From: Cephalotus follicularis | Taxonomy: Eukaryota > Streptophyta > Magnoliopsida > Oxalidales > Cephalotaceae | NCBI GenBank assembly: GCA_001972305.1 | Contig: BDDD01000361.1 | Location: 740,265-804,264, forward strand | Direction of reading: 5' to 3' | Length of the DNA: 64,000 nt | Part shown: piece by piece, positions 20,275 to 31,257 of the stretch | How positions within the stretch are numbered: the first letter of the stretch is position 1 | Layout of the letters: every line of letters starts with the position of its first letter | Program-made: the position numbers and the translations under genes | The notes under the pieces: model-generated | The model's input: the letters and a program-made list of their open reading frames with translations, nothing else | What the model was told of the DNA's origin: nothing | Database searches by the model: none

Positions 20275-21438
20275 TCAGGAAAACATGATCTCCCTTCTCA
20301 AACTCCAGTTTCTTCTCTTACTATCGGCATAACTCTTCTGCCGACTCTGTGCAGCTAGCAATCTCTTTTTGATCATCTCCACTTTATCAGTGGTCTCTTG
20401 CACCAAGTCAGGTCCAAGCACTTGCTTCTCACCTACCTCGTCCCAACAAATAGGTGATCTGCATTTTCTTCCGTACAAAGCCTCATACGGAGCCATTCCA
20501 ATGCTGGTGTGAAAACTATTATTATAGGAGAACTCGATCAGTGCTAGATGATCCTCCCAACTCCCAGCAAAATCAATCATACAAGCCCATAACATATCCT
20601 CCAGAGTCTGAATGGTATGCTCGGACTGTCCATCAGTCTGTGGGTGAAATGTAGTGCTAAAGTTCAAGGTTGTTCCCATAGCTGTTTGGAACTTCTTGCA
20701 GAACCTTGAAGTAAATCTAGCATCACGGTCGTAGACAATACTGACCGGCACCCCATGCAATCTCACTATCTCCCGGATATACAATCGAGCAAGCTTCTCG
20801 ATAGAATATGTCATGTTCATTGGAAGAAAGTGTGCAGACTTAGTAAGTCTGTCCACAACAACCCACACAGCTTCATGCTGATTCCGTGACCTCGGCAATC
20901 CTGACACAAAGTCCATGGTCACGTGCTCCCATTTCCATTCAACCACTGGTAGCGATTGTAGCAGTCCCGCAGGTTTCTGATGTTCAGCCTTCACTCGCTG
21001 ACAGGTCAAACATCTTGCTACATATTCAGCAATCTCTCTCTTCATACCGCTCCACCAGTAATTCTTCTTCATGTCATGCCACATCTTGGAACTTCCTGGG
21101 TGAACACTGTATCTTGATTTATGAGCTTGTTGCAATAGCTCCTTCTTGATACTCTCGTCATTCGGGACACATATCCTTCCTCGGAACCTCAATATGCCAT
21201 CAGTATGGATGGAGAACTCAGAATCAGTGTCTAGGTTCTCACGAATACTTCCCAATTTAGTGTCACTATACTGAGCAGCCAAAATACGCTCAAGAAGTTC
21301 CGGTTGTGCTCTCATACTTGCCACAATCACTCCTCGGGAAACCATGAACGGATTCAATTTCTGAAATTCCTCCAATAGATTCCACTGTGAAACCATAGCT
21401 CCAGCAATCATCGCCTTGCGACTCAGCGCATCAGCCAC
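20275..21438 (-). pseudogene. Tekay B integrase
   Basis: Inserts element DNA into the genome. The open stretch of 387 codons begins MADALSRKAMIAG (end of RNase H). It then carries the zinc-binding H-H-C-C region (HKSRYSVHPG to CLTCQ, residues about 110-150) and the catalytic triad: Asp in VTMDFVSGLP, Asp in VSIVYDRDARF, and Glu in [16 protein letters not shown]. The third motif normally has Arg where His stands (SERT to SEHT). The frame ends at SLRREIMFS through a frameshift. The end of RNase H before it is deleted. Confidence 0.88.
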
Positions 21439-21443
21439 TACAT

Positions 21444-22814
21444 TTAAGCAAACACTATGGCTGCCAACTCAAGATCGTGTACGGGATAATTTTCCTCGTA
21501 CGGCTTCAACTTTCTCGATGCGTATGCAATCCCCCTGCCATGTTGCATAAGAACGCATCCCAATCCCTTCCCAGAAGCATCAGTGTAGACAGTAAATCCC
21601 TCATTACCCTCCGGTAATGCCAACACTGGAGCCAAAATCAATCGATTCTTCAATTCTTGGAAACTCGCTTTACAGGAATCATACCACACAAAATTGGACT
21701 TCTTCTGAGTCAACTGTGTCAGTGGTGTAGCAAGCTTCGAGAATCCCTTAATGAACCTTCTGTAGTAGCCAACCAATCCCAAGAAACTACGAACCTCCAT
21801 CACGTTCTTCGGTTGGGGCCAATCAACAATGCTTTCAATCTTCGAAGGATCCACTGACAATCCTTCACTCGATACTATGTGACCTAAGAAAGTCACATGA
21901 TCCAGCCAGAATTCGCACTTGCTGAATTTGGCGTACAGTTGTTCCTTCCGTAGTGTCTGCAATACAATTCTCAAGTGTTGCATGTGTTCCTCAATGTTCT
22001 TTGAGTAGATCAAGATGTCGTCTAAGAATATAATGACAAACTGGTCCAGGTAAGGTTGGAACACTTTGTTCATCAGACACATAAAGGCTGCAGGAGCATT
22101 AGTCAAACCAAACGGCAGTATCAGAAATTCGCAATGCCCACATCTTGTTCGAAATGCGGTTTTCTCCACATCACCTTCTCTGATCCTCAACTGATGGTAA
22201 CCTGTTCTCAGGTCAAGTTTGGAGTATACAGTTGAGCCTTGCAATTGGTCGAACAACTCCTCAATATGTCGTAGAGGATACTTGTTCTTTACCGTCACTT
22301 GATTCAGTAGCCTATAATCAATGCATAGCCGTATCGATCCATCCTTCTTTTTCACAAACAGAACCGATGCGCCCCACGGTGATACACTCGGTCTGATAAA
22401 CCCTTTGTCAAGGTAATCTTGCAGCTGAACTTTCAACTCCTTCAGCTCAGCAGGAGCCATTCGATACGGTGCTCTAGATATAGGAGCAGTTCCAGGCAAC
22501 AGCTCAATACTGAACTCCACATCTCTCTCCGGTGGCAACGAAGTGAGTTCATCTAGAAATACATCAGAAAATTCACATACAACAGGAACTTGTTCAATAT
22601 TAGGCGTACCTTTCGTATGATCAATCACATATGCCAAATAGCCTTCGCATCCTTGCTTGAGATACTTCTGTGCTCGAGTATATGAAATGATCGGAGCAGT
22701 AACATTCTTCTCACTGATAAATTTACACTCAGTCCCATCTTGCAGATAAAAGGTCATCATCTTGTTGTAGCAATCAACACAAGCATGATGAGTATACAGC
22801 CAATCCATCCCCAA
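21444..22814 (-). pseudogene. Tekay B reverse transcriptase and RNase H (truncated)
   Basis: 457 codons open. RT motifs in order: [43 protein letters not shown], and the catalytic FLDDILIYS. RNase H starts at [19 protein letters not shown] and reaches [11 protein letters not shown], where the frame stops. The following RNase H portion (histidine and last aspartate region, normally before VVADALSR) is deleted at about 21440. RT would copy element RNA into DNA; RNase H cannot function here. Confidence 0.9.
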
Positions 22815-22816
22815 GA

Positions 22817-23131
22817 TTACATCAAATCTCGGATAGGTAACACTATCAAGTCAGTGGATAGTTCAATCCCAGCTATCACGAGTTCACAATCTTTCATAAC
22901 AGTATCAGATAAGAGACAAGTACCCGCAGGAGTACTCACTTCCAAAACATATGATAGTCTAGAAGTAGTACCATGCAATTTGCGAGCAAATTCAGATGCA
23001 ATGAATGAATGCGTCGCACCAGGGTCAATCAACACATGAGCTAATATGCCAGATATGTAAATAGTACCTCCCACAGCAGTAGTAGATTCTGGCACATCAT
23101 CTTTAGATAAGGTATAGACCCTACCTTTCAT
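22817..23131 (-). pseudogene. Tekay B protease
   Basis: Retropepsin-like aspartic protease. The active-site segment reads VLIDPGATHSFIASEFA (usual form DSG/DPG-A), near residue 36 of the frame. A frameshift near 22820 separates the ILGMDWL motif, which lies in the next frame. Confidence 0.82.
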
Positions 23132-23154
23132 AATCCCCTTTCCGGTGTCTCTTT

Positions 23155-24292
23155 ACGGTTGAGCCACCGCAATACTACCACTAGCCCTAGCATTGCCCTG
23201 TAGGCCGAGTGCTCGATCCATCATCCTTGGACAACTGTTCATTATGTGATCCTGCGAACCACACCTCAAGCATTTTCCAATTTTCTTCCAGCAATCGGTC
23301 TAATCATGGTTCTGACGACCGCAAAAAGTACATCCTTCAGAGTTCTGTTGGCCACTTCGGTTAGGAGTTCTTGATCGGAAATTGTTGCGTCGAAAACCTT
23401 CTTGATTCTTATTTCCAGACTTTGCAGAACCAGCAGGATTATTGCTACCCTGCCTTTGTGACTGTGCTGGTCTCGATTGAGTACGAGACCGCTCTATCCT
23501 TCTGTCATGTGTATCAGACTCCAGAATCCTAGCTCTCTCAGCAATATCTACAAAAGATGTTAGCTGCAACAGTAATAACTTAGATCGGATATCCGGACGA
23601 AGTCATTTCAGGAACCTTTGGATCTTTCTGGATTCACCCTCTACGAGATAGGGCGTGTGCCGAGATAACTCCACAAAACGGGTCTGGTACTGAGCTACCG
23701 TCATATCTCCTTGACGTAACTCCATTAATTATGTCTCTCTCCTGTCTCGCTCCATCTGTGGAACATAAGCTGTAGAGAACTCTGATTGAAATCGGTCCCA
23801 AGTTCTGTCCAGATTTTGAGATTCCCACTTTGCTTCAACCATTTCCCACTAATGAGTAGCTTTACCCCATAGGCAGTACACAGCAAAGGTAATCTTTTGT
23901 TCATCGCTACATCTCAAGGCTTCAAATATCCTTTCCATGTCTCTCATCCATCGCTCAGCTACATTGGCATCCAACTCTCCTAGGAATGTAGGAGGATTCT
24001 GCCTCATGAACCGCTCCAAGTCTCTGCCAAAATCACCAATGTGATTGACTTCTGGAACACACTGTCGGGCTTGAGTAGCCTCATACATCTGTTTCATCTG
24101 TTCCATGTGTGCAGCATTGGCTTGGATCTGCTGTTGGAAAAGATCAGCCATGCGTTCAAAGTTACTCCTCTCATCGTGTACTGGAGGAACATTAACTCCT
24201 TCATTCATTTGCGGAACATTTTCAGGTGCTGGCGGAGCATTGATTCCCTCGTCGGCTCTATGCCTTCCACGTCTACCTCTCCTTCGATCCAT
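23155..24292 (-). pseudogene. Tekay B gag
   Basis: The likely ATG is at 24292 (MDRRRGRRGRHR). A gag core follows (PPTFLGELDANVAERWMRDM, GDMTVAQYQTRFVELSR), then a basic serine-rich stretch and two CCHC knuckles (CTFCGRQNH.., CLRCGSQDHIMNSC) near 23300-23230. In-frame stops lie near 23850, 23728, 23612 and 23300; several are explained by single C-to-T changes. It would form the capsid. Confidence 0.82.
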
Positions 24293-24377
24293 TCTGTTTC
24301 CAATATGGAATGACAAAATCATTAGGAAACAATTTACTTAATTTCCGAGAAACTTATCCCAGCTTAGCATATATGGA

Positions 24378-24396
24378 ATATGCTCTGATACCATGC
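24378..24396 (-). other. Tekay B primer-binding site
   Basis: The minus strand reads TGGTATCAGAGCATATTCC three bases after the LTR end, complementary to initiator methionine tRNA. Confidence 0.9.
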
Positions 24397-25039
24397 TGTC
24401 ACACCCCGTATTTCCATTCACGTATAATGGACAAGCATATGTGGTGATATCAGAAATAAGCATAAATAATATTCCAGCATAATTCAAAAATAAATTTGCG
24501 GAAGCATTTGATAAGACGGAATATAAATACAAGCCGTCCGCACGCATCCCATACTACGTGCGGGTAAAACAACAAAGACTTTAAACAAAGGAAAATACAA
24601 CACTAACACGGGATGTGATCCATTCGATACAATACAATACATCATAAATATTAAAATAATAACCTTAAAATAACAAAAGAAGCTCTCCAAGCTTCAGCAG
24701 CAGTCTCCAAATGTCCTTGCTTAATCTGGAATTGTAGGGGTTAGCCGTTGTCCTCACTTGGCTAAGTAGGAAGATAATGCATGCTAAGGAATATATGAAT
24801 GCAACATGTATGACAGTTTATATATTAAAATAACATTTAAATGTGCCAATATATGAGCAATCATGCCAAGTGACCACAAACAATACATATGCAAGAATAC
24901 CGCACAAGGGTACAATCAATTCATCCCAAGCATTTACCAGTCATAGAATTTAATCTAATTGGACAAATAACTCAATTAAAATGTATATTTTATTTCAAAA
25001 TTGGATCAATATACATTAATTGAATTTGCGGTTATTACA
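24397..25039 (-). repeat. Tekay B 5' LTR, internally deleted
   Basis: 643 bp with correct ends, compared with about 2.3 kb preserved in the left LTR and about 2.6 kb in the relative at 57026-59604. The deletion joins GGGTACAATCAAT to TCATCCCAAGC near 24915 and removes both phased-palindrome groups. Confidence 0.88.
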
Positions 25040-25310
25040 TGGACCAGTCTAGATCAAAACAACCTGTGATACCTATTCATTCTTCTGGAACAACCTCAAG
25101 GAGAGATGGATCGAGAGGATCCAGTTTCCAGGGCAAGGAGCCCAAAAGGAAGAAAGAAAAGGAACCACTTCACGTGGTTTGTCAATGCTATTCATTAGAG
25201 GATTAAACAGCTTATTAAAGGAGAAATCCTGCTTCTGTGTGGGAAGTTAGGATACTGGAAGAGAAATTGCGAACAATTTCTTGCTTCCATTGCAGATGGT
25301 GCCTCGGGGT
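25040..25310 (+). pseudogene. copia gag, continuation with decayed zinc knuckle
   Basis: After the TGGAC duplication, the frame MDQSRSKQPV ends in a lysine-rich EPKRKKEKE and CFCVGKLGYWKRNC, a CCHC knuckle in which two of the metal ligands are changed. Confidence 0.6.
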
Positions 25311-25799
25311 TAGGCACCATCATATTTTTCATATTCCACTTAGCTTACAATGTAAGTTCATTTTGGGTTGTGTACTCGAGTTGTGAGACTAACATTTGTA
25401 ACTCTTTGCAGGATGCTAAGAGGATCTAGGCAGCTGGGAGTTGAGGATGCAATGGACCTATGATATGAAGATATGGGATCTACTTTAATGTTGTAGGATA
25501 TTTTGATTTGTAAATATATGTAAAGCAATGTGGCTTTTGTATATAGACTAAACTCTTGTAAACATTGTAAAGAACTTTTGTTCAAAACTTTGATTAGCAT
25601 ATCCAATGTATATTTTGTAAAGCTGGGAGCTTTTTATTTATTACAAATGGATAGTGGCTATTATTTTCTAGTTATGTTTCAGTCGGCACTGATTAACTAG
25701 ATAATGGGTTTTAAGTCTTAAATACTAATCAAACAATAGCACTAGCTATTGAGCAAGGAGTTAATAATAAAAGACTATGAGAGATATGATATAAATCAT
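25311..25799 (+). pseudogene. copia protease remnant
   Basis: Only fragments such as ETNICNSLQDAKR recall the copia protease region (the usual G-S-H-I-C-N follows the catalytic Asp). Many stops; low information. Confidence 0.35.
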
Positions 25800-26300
25800 T
25801 CTCAATCTTTTGCATTGTTGATTAGGTCATTCTAGCGAGGCTAGATAAACACGCTTGGTTAAGGATGGACTTTTTAACATCCAGGATGGGGAGTCCCTTC
25901 CAACGTGTACATCATGTTTGTTTGGTGTAATGACCAAAAATTTCTTTTCTCCAAGGATGGAGAGAAGGAAGTGAACATATTGTAATATATTCACACTGAC
26001 ATTTGTGGTATAATGTCAGACAATGCACGTGAAGGTTTTCAATACTTCATTACCTTCAACTGTGATTCATCACGGTTTCGGTAAGCGTTTCGAGTGAAAC
26101 ACAAATCTGAATCTTTTGAAAGAGTTAAGAGATTTAGATATGAAGCAGAAATTCTAACAGGTAAACCCATTAGAGCATTACGCTCTGATCGGGGAAGCGA
26201 ATACCTGTCTGCAGAATTCTTGGGTTATCTGAGAGATAACGAAATTCTCTCTCAATGGATCCTTTCTGGAATACCATACTGTGATGATGTTTCCAAACGG
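25800..26300 (+). pseudogene. copia integrase fragment
   Basis: The pre-integrase finger (HC-LGH...CTSCLFG) lies at 25810-25920. The catalytic core begins IHTDICGIM (first Asp) and continues SFERVKRFRYEAEILTGKP, IRALRSDRGSEYLS (second Asp) and YLRDNEILSQW. Downstream, the part with the final Glu is lost. Several stops are present. Confidence 0.75.
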
Positions 26301-26879
26301 AGGAAATTGACATTCGTGAATATGTCAAATCCATTATATCTTTTATTCATCTTCTTATCTCCTTCTGGGATTATGCGTTGCAGCGGCAGCGTAGATCCTA
26401 ATCCGGATTCCTATGAAATTCGTCCCCTCCACATCTTTCAAGATATTAAATAGCAGGAAACCCAGCCTAAACCAAGAGGGTTAATGGTTGTTCGGTTTTT
26501 GTAAGAAGGTGAAAACCTTCAAAGCTGGAGGCGTGAGTGGATCATTGTCGGTTTGTGGGATATCCTGAGAAGTGCTTAGGATTTCATTTCAACCATCCTA
26601 GCAAAAAAATGGTAGTTGTTTCGAGTACTGAAAAATTCCTTGAAAGGGGAATACCTGTTTACAGGAAGCGGTGGGAGTAAGGTATAAATAAGTGAGTTAC
26701 TACCTGGTGAAAGCCCACAGGATGATGAGGAATTAAAGGTGGAACCCTCTAAAGAAAAGATTTGGGAAAGGATCCCAACATGAGAAGGGATCTCAGTAAG
26801 GCACTCCTCGTAAGAGGAGATCAAGCAAGATTTTAACAACGTCTGAGAACTGTGGTTTTCTCGCAAAAGGCACTGATAA
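26301..26879 (+). other. copia region between integrase and RT, decayed
   Basis: No frame longer than short scraps resembles copia pol; it corresponds by position to the integrase end and the linker before RT. Confidence 0.4.
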
Positions 26880-27700
26880 ATCTAAAGTCATCGATGATGG
26901 CGAGCCTGTCACCTACAAAGGAAACAATGAAGAGCACTATTTTCTAGGCATGGGTGGGAGTCATGAAATCCGAAATGGATGTCATATACGTTAATCGAGT
27001 ATGGAACTTGGTTAATGCTCCCATAGGTAGGTTGCCCAATGGTTGCATATATATCTTCAAGAGGAAGATAGGCGTTAATGGAAAAGGTTCAAACCTTTAA
27101 ATCGTAATGATTAAGTCCATTTGGATAATGCTTCTAATTGCCACTCATTATGGAAATAACAAATGGTAAAAGGATGTCAAGATGACCTTGAAAAAGGACT
27201 ATCTTGAAAAGGACATCTTAATGTCCCAAACCCGAGGGGTTTACATCCAAGGAACATTAGCACAGATTGTGCGCTAACTTCTAAGGTTTGTGTATGACCT
27301 TAAGCAAGCATCCGTAGCTGAAACATCTGTTTTTGATTTCATCAAAAACGATGCTATGCCTTATGTCTATCGGAAATAGGATATTCCATATATCACTTTC
27401 TTAGTATTGTACATAGATGACATTCTACACATTGGTAATGTTATAGGTATGTTATAGTACATTAACCAAGAACTTCTCCAAAAGGATTTGGGAGAGACTT
27501 CCTACGTTTTGGGAACGAAGATCTTAAGGATAGATCAAGTAGGTTGTTCGGACTTTTCCAAAGGCAGTACATCAGCATGGTGCTGATATAGTATGGACTT
27601 CTGAATTCCACGTTTGGCTTACTGCCAATTAGCCAAGGAATTCATCTTTCCAAGAGGATGTTGAAAGAGACGTCAGAGGAAAGTGTTACATGAGTAGACT
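26880..27700 (+). pseudogene. copia reverse transcriptase remnant
   Basis: Recognisable blocks in shifting frames: KSEMDVIYVNRVWNLVNAP (27000), FVYDLKQASV (27290) and the catalytic FLVLYIDDILHIGNV at about 27400, in which the two aspartates are kept. Many stops and frameshifts. Confidence 0.78.
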
Positions 27701-28382
27701 ACCTTAAGCTTTGACTAAAGGCTACATCATGCAATATCATACTTTGTACTAGGCCTGACATCGTACAAGCCTAAGGGTCTGGCTAGTTAATTATCAGTCC
27801 AATCCCTGTGAGAGGCACTGGGAATTGTCAAAGAGATCTGAGAGTGACTCAAGATTTCTTCTTGACATCTGGAGAAGATAGTGAATTGAATAAGAGTTTT
27901 GTTAACTTTCATTTCATCTGTGATCTGAATGATCACAACATCGCACAGGATATGTGATTGTCCTGAACGAAGGTGCTGTATGAGTTGGAGGAGTCTACAA
28001 TAGTGGGATACTATTGACTCAACCATGAATAAGAGTATGTTATAACCTATGGTAGCAAAAAGTTGATGTTTGGTAGCAGAAGTTCACTATGGAACTTTAT
28101 GTAGTTTCATCTATCGTTCGTCCAGTTGTGTAGAGTGACGAAGATATGGGGCCATTGCACAGACTATGGAACCCATGTCTCATTACCGCTATAAATATAA
28201 AGCAACGGTATCATTATATTATATGATACATGAGATCGTATATAGAGGAAACATTATCCTAGAGAGATTTACGACGATAGCAAATTTTAGCAGACCTACT
28301 GACCAATGCCATGAGCATTAGTAATACTTAAGCGACAGCAGAAGTGCGATTGGCTTAGGCTAAAGGTCTTCATGGCTTAAGG
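27701..28382 (+). pseudogene. copia RNase H region, strongly decayed
   Basis: Position fits RNase H; only faint fragments remain. I cannot identify catalytic residues. Confidence 0.35.
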
Positions 28383-28396
28383 GACAAGTGGGAGAT
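28383..28396 (+). other. copia polypurine tract
   Basis: GACAAGTGGGAGAT immediately before the 3' LTR start TGTTAAAG, a common copia form. Confidence 0.85.
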
Positions 28397-30839
28397 TGTT
28401 AAAGTAGGGGTGTCCCTGCATGCCACGAGGTGGCTCTGCTTAAATATATATGTATGTATGAGATGCACTCCTTAACTGGAGATGTCCCTTTAAGCTGTGG
28501 GGTGGCTGCATGTGTGTATATTACACTCTCTATTTATACAACATGAAGTCCTTTTTGTGTTTTATAGTGCATATTCAATCAACAATGGCAACCCGCTATA
28601 TGTACATCCCAAACCATCTTAAATGGATCGGGTGATCACCATGTCATCCGAGTACACATATAGTGCCCTGTCGTTCAAGGGGTTAGATCTCATGCCTGAG
28701 AGGTTATGAGAATGAGATCCTTACTCCCTTCTGACAGAACGTTCCAAGTCATAGGTTCACTTTCTTAGGGCAATAGATGAACCGCAAAGACTTGCCGTAT
28801 TATGCTTGCTCCCGAGTATAGTGGAGGATGGATTATCTCGTTACCATTTGGATTTATCCTAAAGCATAATGCGAGGTTTGTGCTAAGGATCATGAGACTG
28901 AATAGACCCGCCATAGGAAACATATTTGGAAAGTCATACCTATGTCAATAGGATTCCTATAGTGTCGGTAGTGTATAGTCTATTGTGACTAGTAGACCAT
29001 TTGTGGAGCTACGTTGTATCGTTAGACCTGAGCGGCTGGCATGCATTGTGTTGTGACTGTTTGGCTTTGATTTCCGTCTACCCCAGCACTAGCCACGTGC
29101 TGGAGAAAGGGTTGTCTTTGGGCCTTGTGGGAGCTTCATTGAGATGTATGGGCGAGTTCGTAATAAGGGATCGTCACACCCGTATGAAGGGTGATCGGAT
29201 TTATTTTATTTATGTCCGTTGAGACTCATAAAACCCTGATCAGGTATAGGCAAACTGGAAACGGGGTTTCCGGGGAGGTTTGCCAAAAGTCTTGATGCGT
29301 ACATAAATTTATAGTTATCGCGACTTTACCTAGGGGTGATATTATTCCGAACCCTAGGTCACGGTCGGAGCTAAGTATGACGTAGGATACATGACACATA
29401 TGCCGTTACTGGATATAGTATTGGTTTAACCGGATGTCGACTTATAGACGTAGTTGATTCTACGGATCCGGGGGGTGATGGGATTCACACCGGGGTCATT
29501 CTGATAGTCGGGGACTATCAGGGTGGCCGTACTAGAACTCGTGGGATGTTATGAGAAATTTATAGTCATATCGGATTCAAACCGGGCTTTTGGGTCCCAC
29601 TTGATTATTGTAAAAGTGATGCATGCTACACACATGCTAGCTTGGCGGGAAATCTAGTTTTAACTAGTATATATTAATTTGGTATTAGTGGTTTATTTAT
29701 TTATTTAAATTTAGCACAGTATTGTCAAATTGATATATTAAGAGAAACCACAGTGGGAGTATGTTTTACATACCTTGTGCGGGGTGCACATATTTTAAAA
29801 CAAAGAGAGACTTTTTATTGTGTTATTATTTTAATACAAAAAGGAGAAAGAGACTTTTTATGTTTGGACATGGTCTTTGGCGTTTTGGACATGCCTTGCG
29901 CGTCTGGTGCGCGCTAACGGGCGAGAAAACACACGAGTGCGTGCGCAGTGCCTAGACGGCGCTTCCGGCCTGAGAAGACGACGACGCTGGTGTCGGTGGT
30001 CGAGGAAAGAGGTGGCCTTTCATCCACGGTAAGCCTCTTCTCCTTCTCTCCCCGTTTTCTCCTTCTTCTCTCTCTGTTTGACCGAGACGCGTTTTCGCGT
30101 CTTCCCACTGTCGGCGTCTCTTCCGTCGTCGACAGTCACCGTAGGTGGAGCAAAGCTTTGGCTCTACCCACCTTGACCCTAGATTAGGCTTTTCCCGGCG
30201 TAATCTGGTGCGTTTGTGGCCGGATTAGTTTTGTTGAGTCGACTCTGCCGAGTCGACTCACTGTGCGCCATGACTTGGCGTTTCAACCCGAGTCACAGCG
30301 AGTCTCACCCACCAGTGCGTTTGTTGGGGTGTTGATGTCCACATATGTCACCACAGGTCAATGACGCATTGACTGAGTCGTACTGAGTTCGAACTCAGTG
30401 AGTCTCCATTGCTGTTCACCGTGTTCTGGGGTGCTTCTCGGCGTGTCTCCGCCAGAATTGAGTCGAGCGGATTTTTTGGAGTCCGTTGGTGTCTTGGTTG
30501 TTTTTTTCGTGGACTGGCCGAAAACCGGCAATGGAGCCGGTAACCGGCAGTTGCTTCGGTAAGAGCGTAGCGGTAAAGTGATGGAGCCGCGAACATTGGT
30601 ATGGTTACTAATATTATGTTTTTGTTGTTTACTGAATTGGTTTCAGTTAAGTGGATGTATGCTTGACTGTTTTCTTTTGTTCGATAGAATATTAAACGGG
30701 GATCCTAGGCGCATAGATTTTGGTAGTAAGATGTAATTGTGAACCTTGACTTGCAGTCTTGGTGTTTTTAAAAAATTAAAATTATACACACTTGCATCCT
30801 AGGCCCAAAATCGACTGGGATCCTTCCCGGGTTCCAACA
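28397..30839 (+). repeat. copia 3' LTR
   Basis: 2443 bp, ends TGTTAAAG...CCAACA, followed by the CTCCT duplication. Small indels and substitutions relative to the 5' LTR throughout. Confidence 0.92.
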
Positions 30840-31060
30840 CTCCTCTGGTGGGAGTCTTTGGCGCTCCTCTGGTGGGAGTCTTTGGTGCTCCTATGATAGA
30901 GTCTTCTAGGATTTGAGACATCGGTCTTTTCGAGACCTTAGTCTGTTCTGATTACTTCTTTAGGAGTTTTAAGTCTTCGCAAGACTTGGAAGAGCTCTGG
31001 TCCTGTATCAAGGCTTGCTCTGATTGCTCCCTTAGGAGTGTGGTCTGACAAGCTTGTATC
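30840..31060. repeat. array of short hairpins, right part
   Basis: CTCCTCTGGTGGGAGTCTTT recurs at a 24-bp step (30840 and 30864), then degenerate forms (CTCCTATGATAGAG, GGTCTTTTCGAGACC, AAGTCTTCGCAAGACTT). It continues the array at 8098-8269 and lies between the 3' ends of pol and the antisense gene. Confidence 0.7.
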
Positions 31061-31257
31061 AAAGCTTTTGATTGAGGGAACTTATCGGAGGCTGTTCAGA
31101 GGTTTAAAGACATGAACATTGGACCTCCTGTCCCTTGCAAACTTGAAACTATCATATTGGAACTGCTTTTTCGAAGAAAAAATTCTTTGTATTGAACTAT
31201 ACTTCAATTTGAACTTTTGTACATACTTGCAAACATCACTGATAGTACTTCCTAACA

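Larger units (their letters stand above)
12994..25039 (-). mobile_element. Tekay/Del-like chromovirus B, host of a SIRE-like element
   Basis: Ends TGTCACACCC...GGTTATTACA on the plus strand, flanked by TGGAC at 12989-12993 and 25040-25044, a perfect 5-bp duplication. On the minus strand: right LTR, initiator-Met primer-binding site, gag with two CCHC knuckles, protease, RT, RNase H, integrase with a C-terminal chromodomain-like end, polypurine tract, left LTR. The two LTRs differ greatly in length. The left one (12994-13412 plus 17951-19828) is interrupted by the SIRE-like element; the right one is only 643 bp because of an internal deletion. Confidence 0.9.
8270..30839 (+). mobile_element. 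Ty1/copia retrotransposon with long LTRs, host of Tekay B
   Basis: LTRs at 8270-11192 and 28397-30839 begin TGTTARAGTAGGGGTGTCC and end GGGTTCCAACA. They are flanked by perfect 5-bp duplications, CTCCT at 8265-8269 and at 30840-30844. Order on the plus strand: LTR, primer-binding site, leader, gag remnant, [Tekay B], zinc knuckle, protease remnant, integrase, RT, polypurine tract, LTR. Integrase before RT defines Ty1/copia. Coding parts are heavily decayed. LTRs of 2.4 kb are long for copia. Confidence 0.88.
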
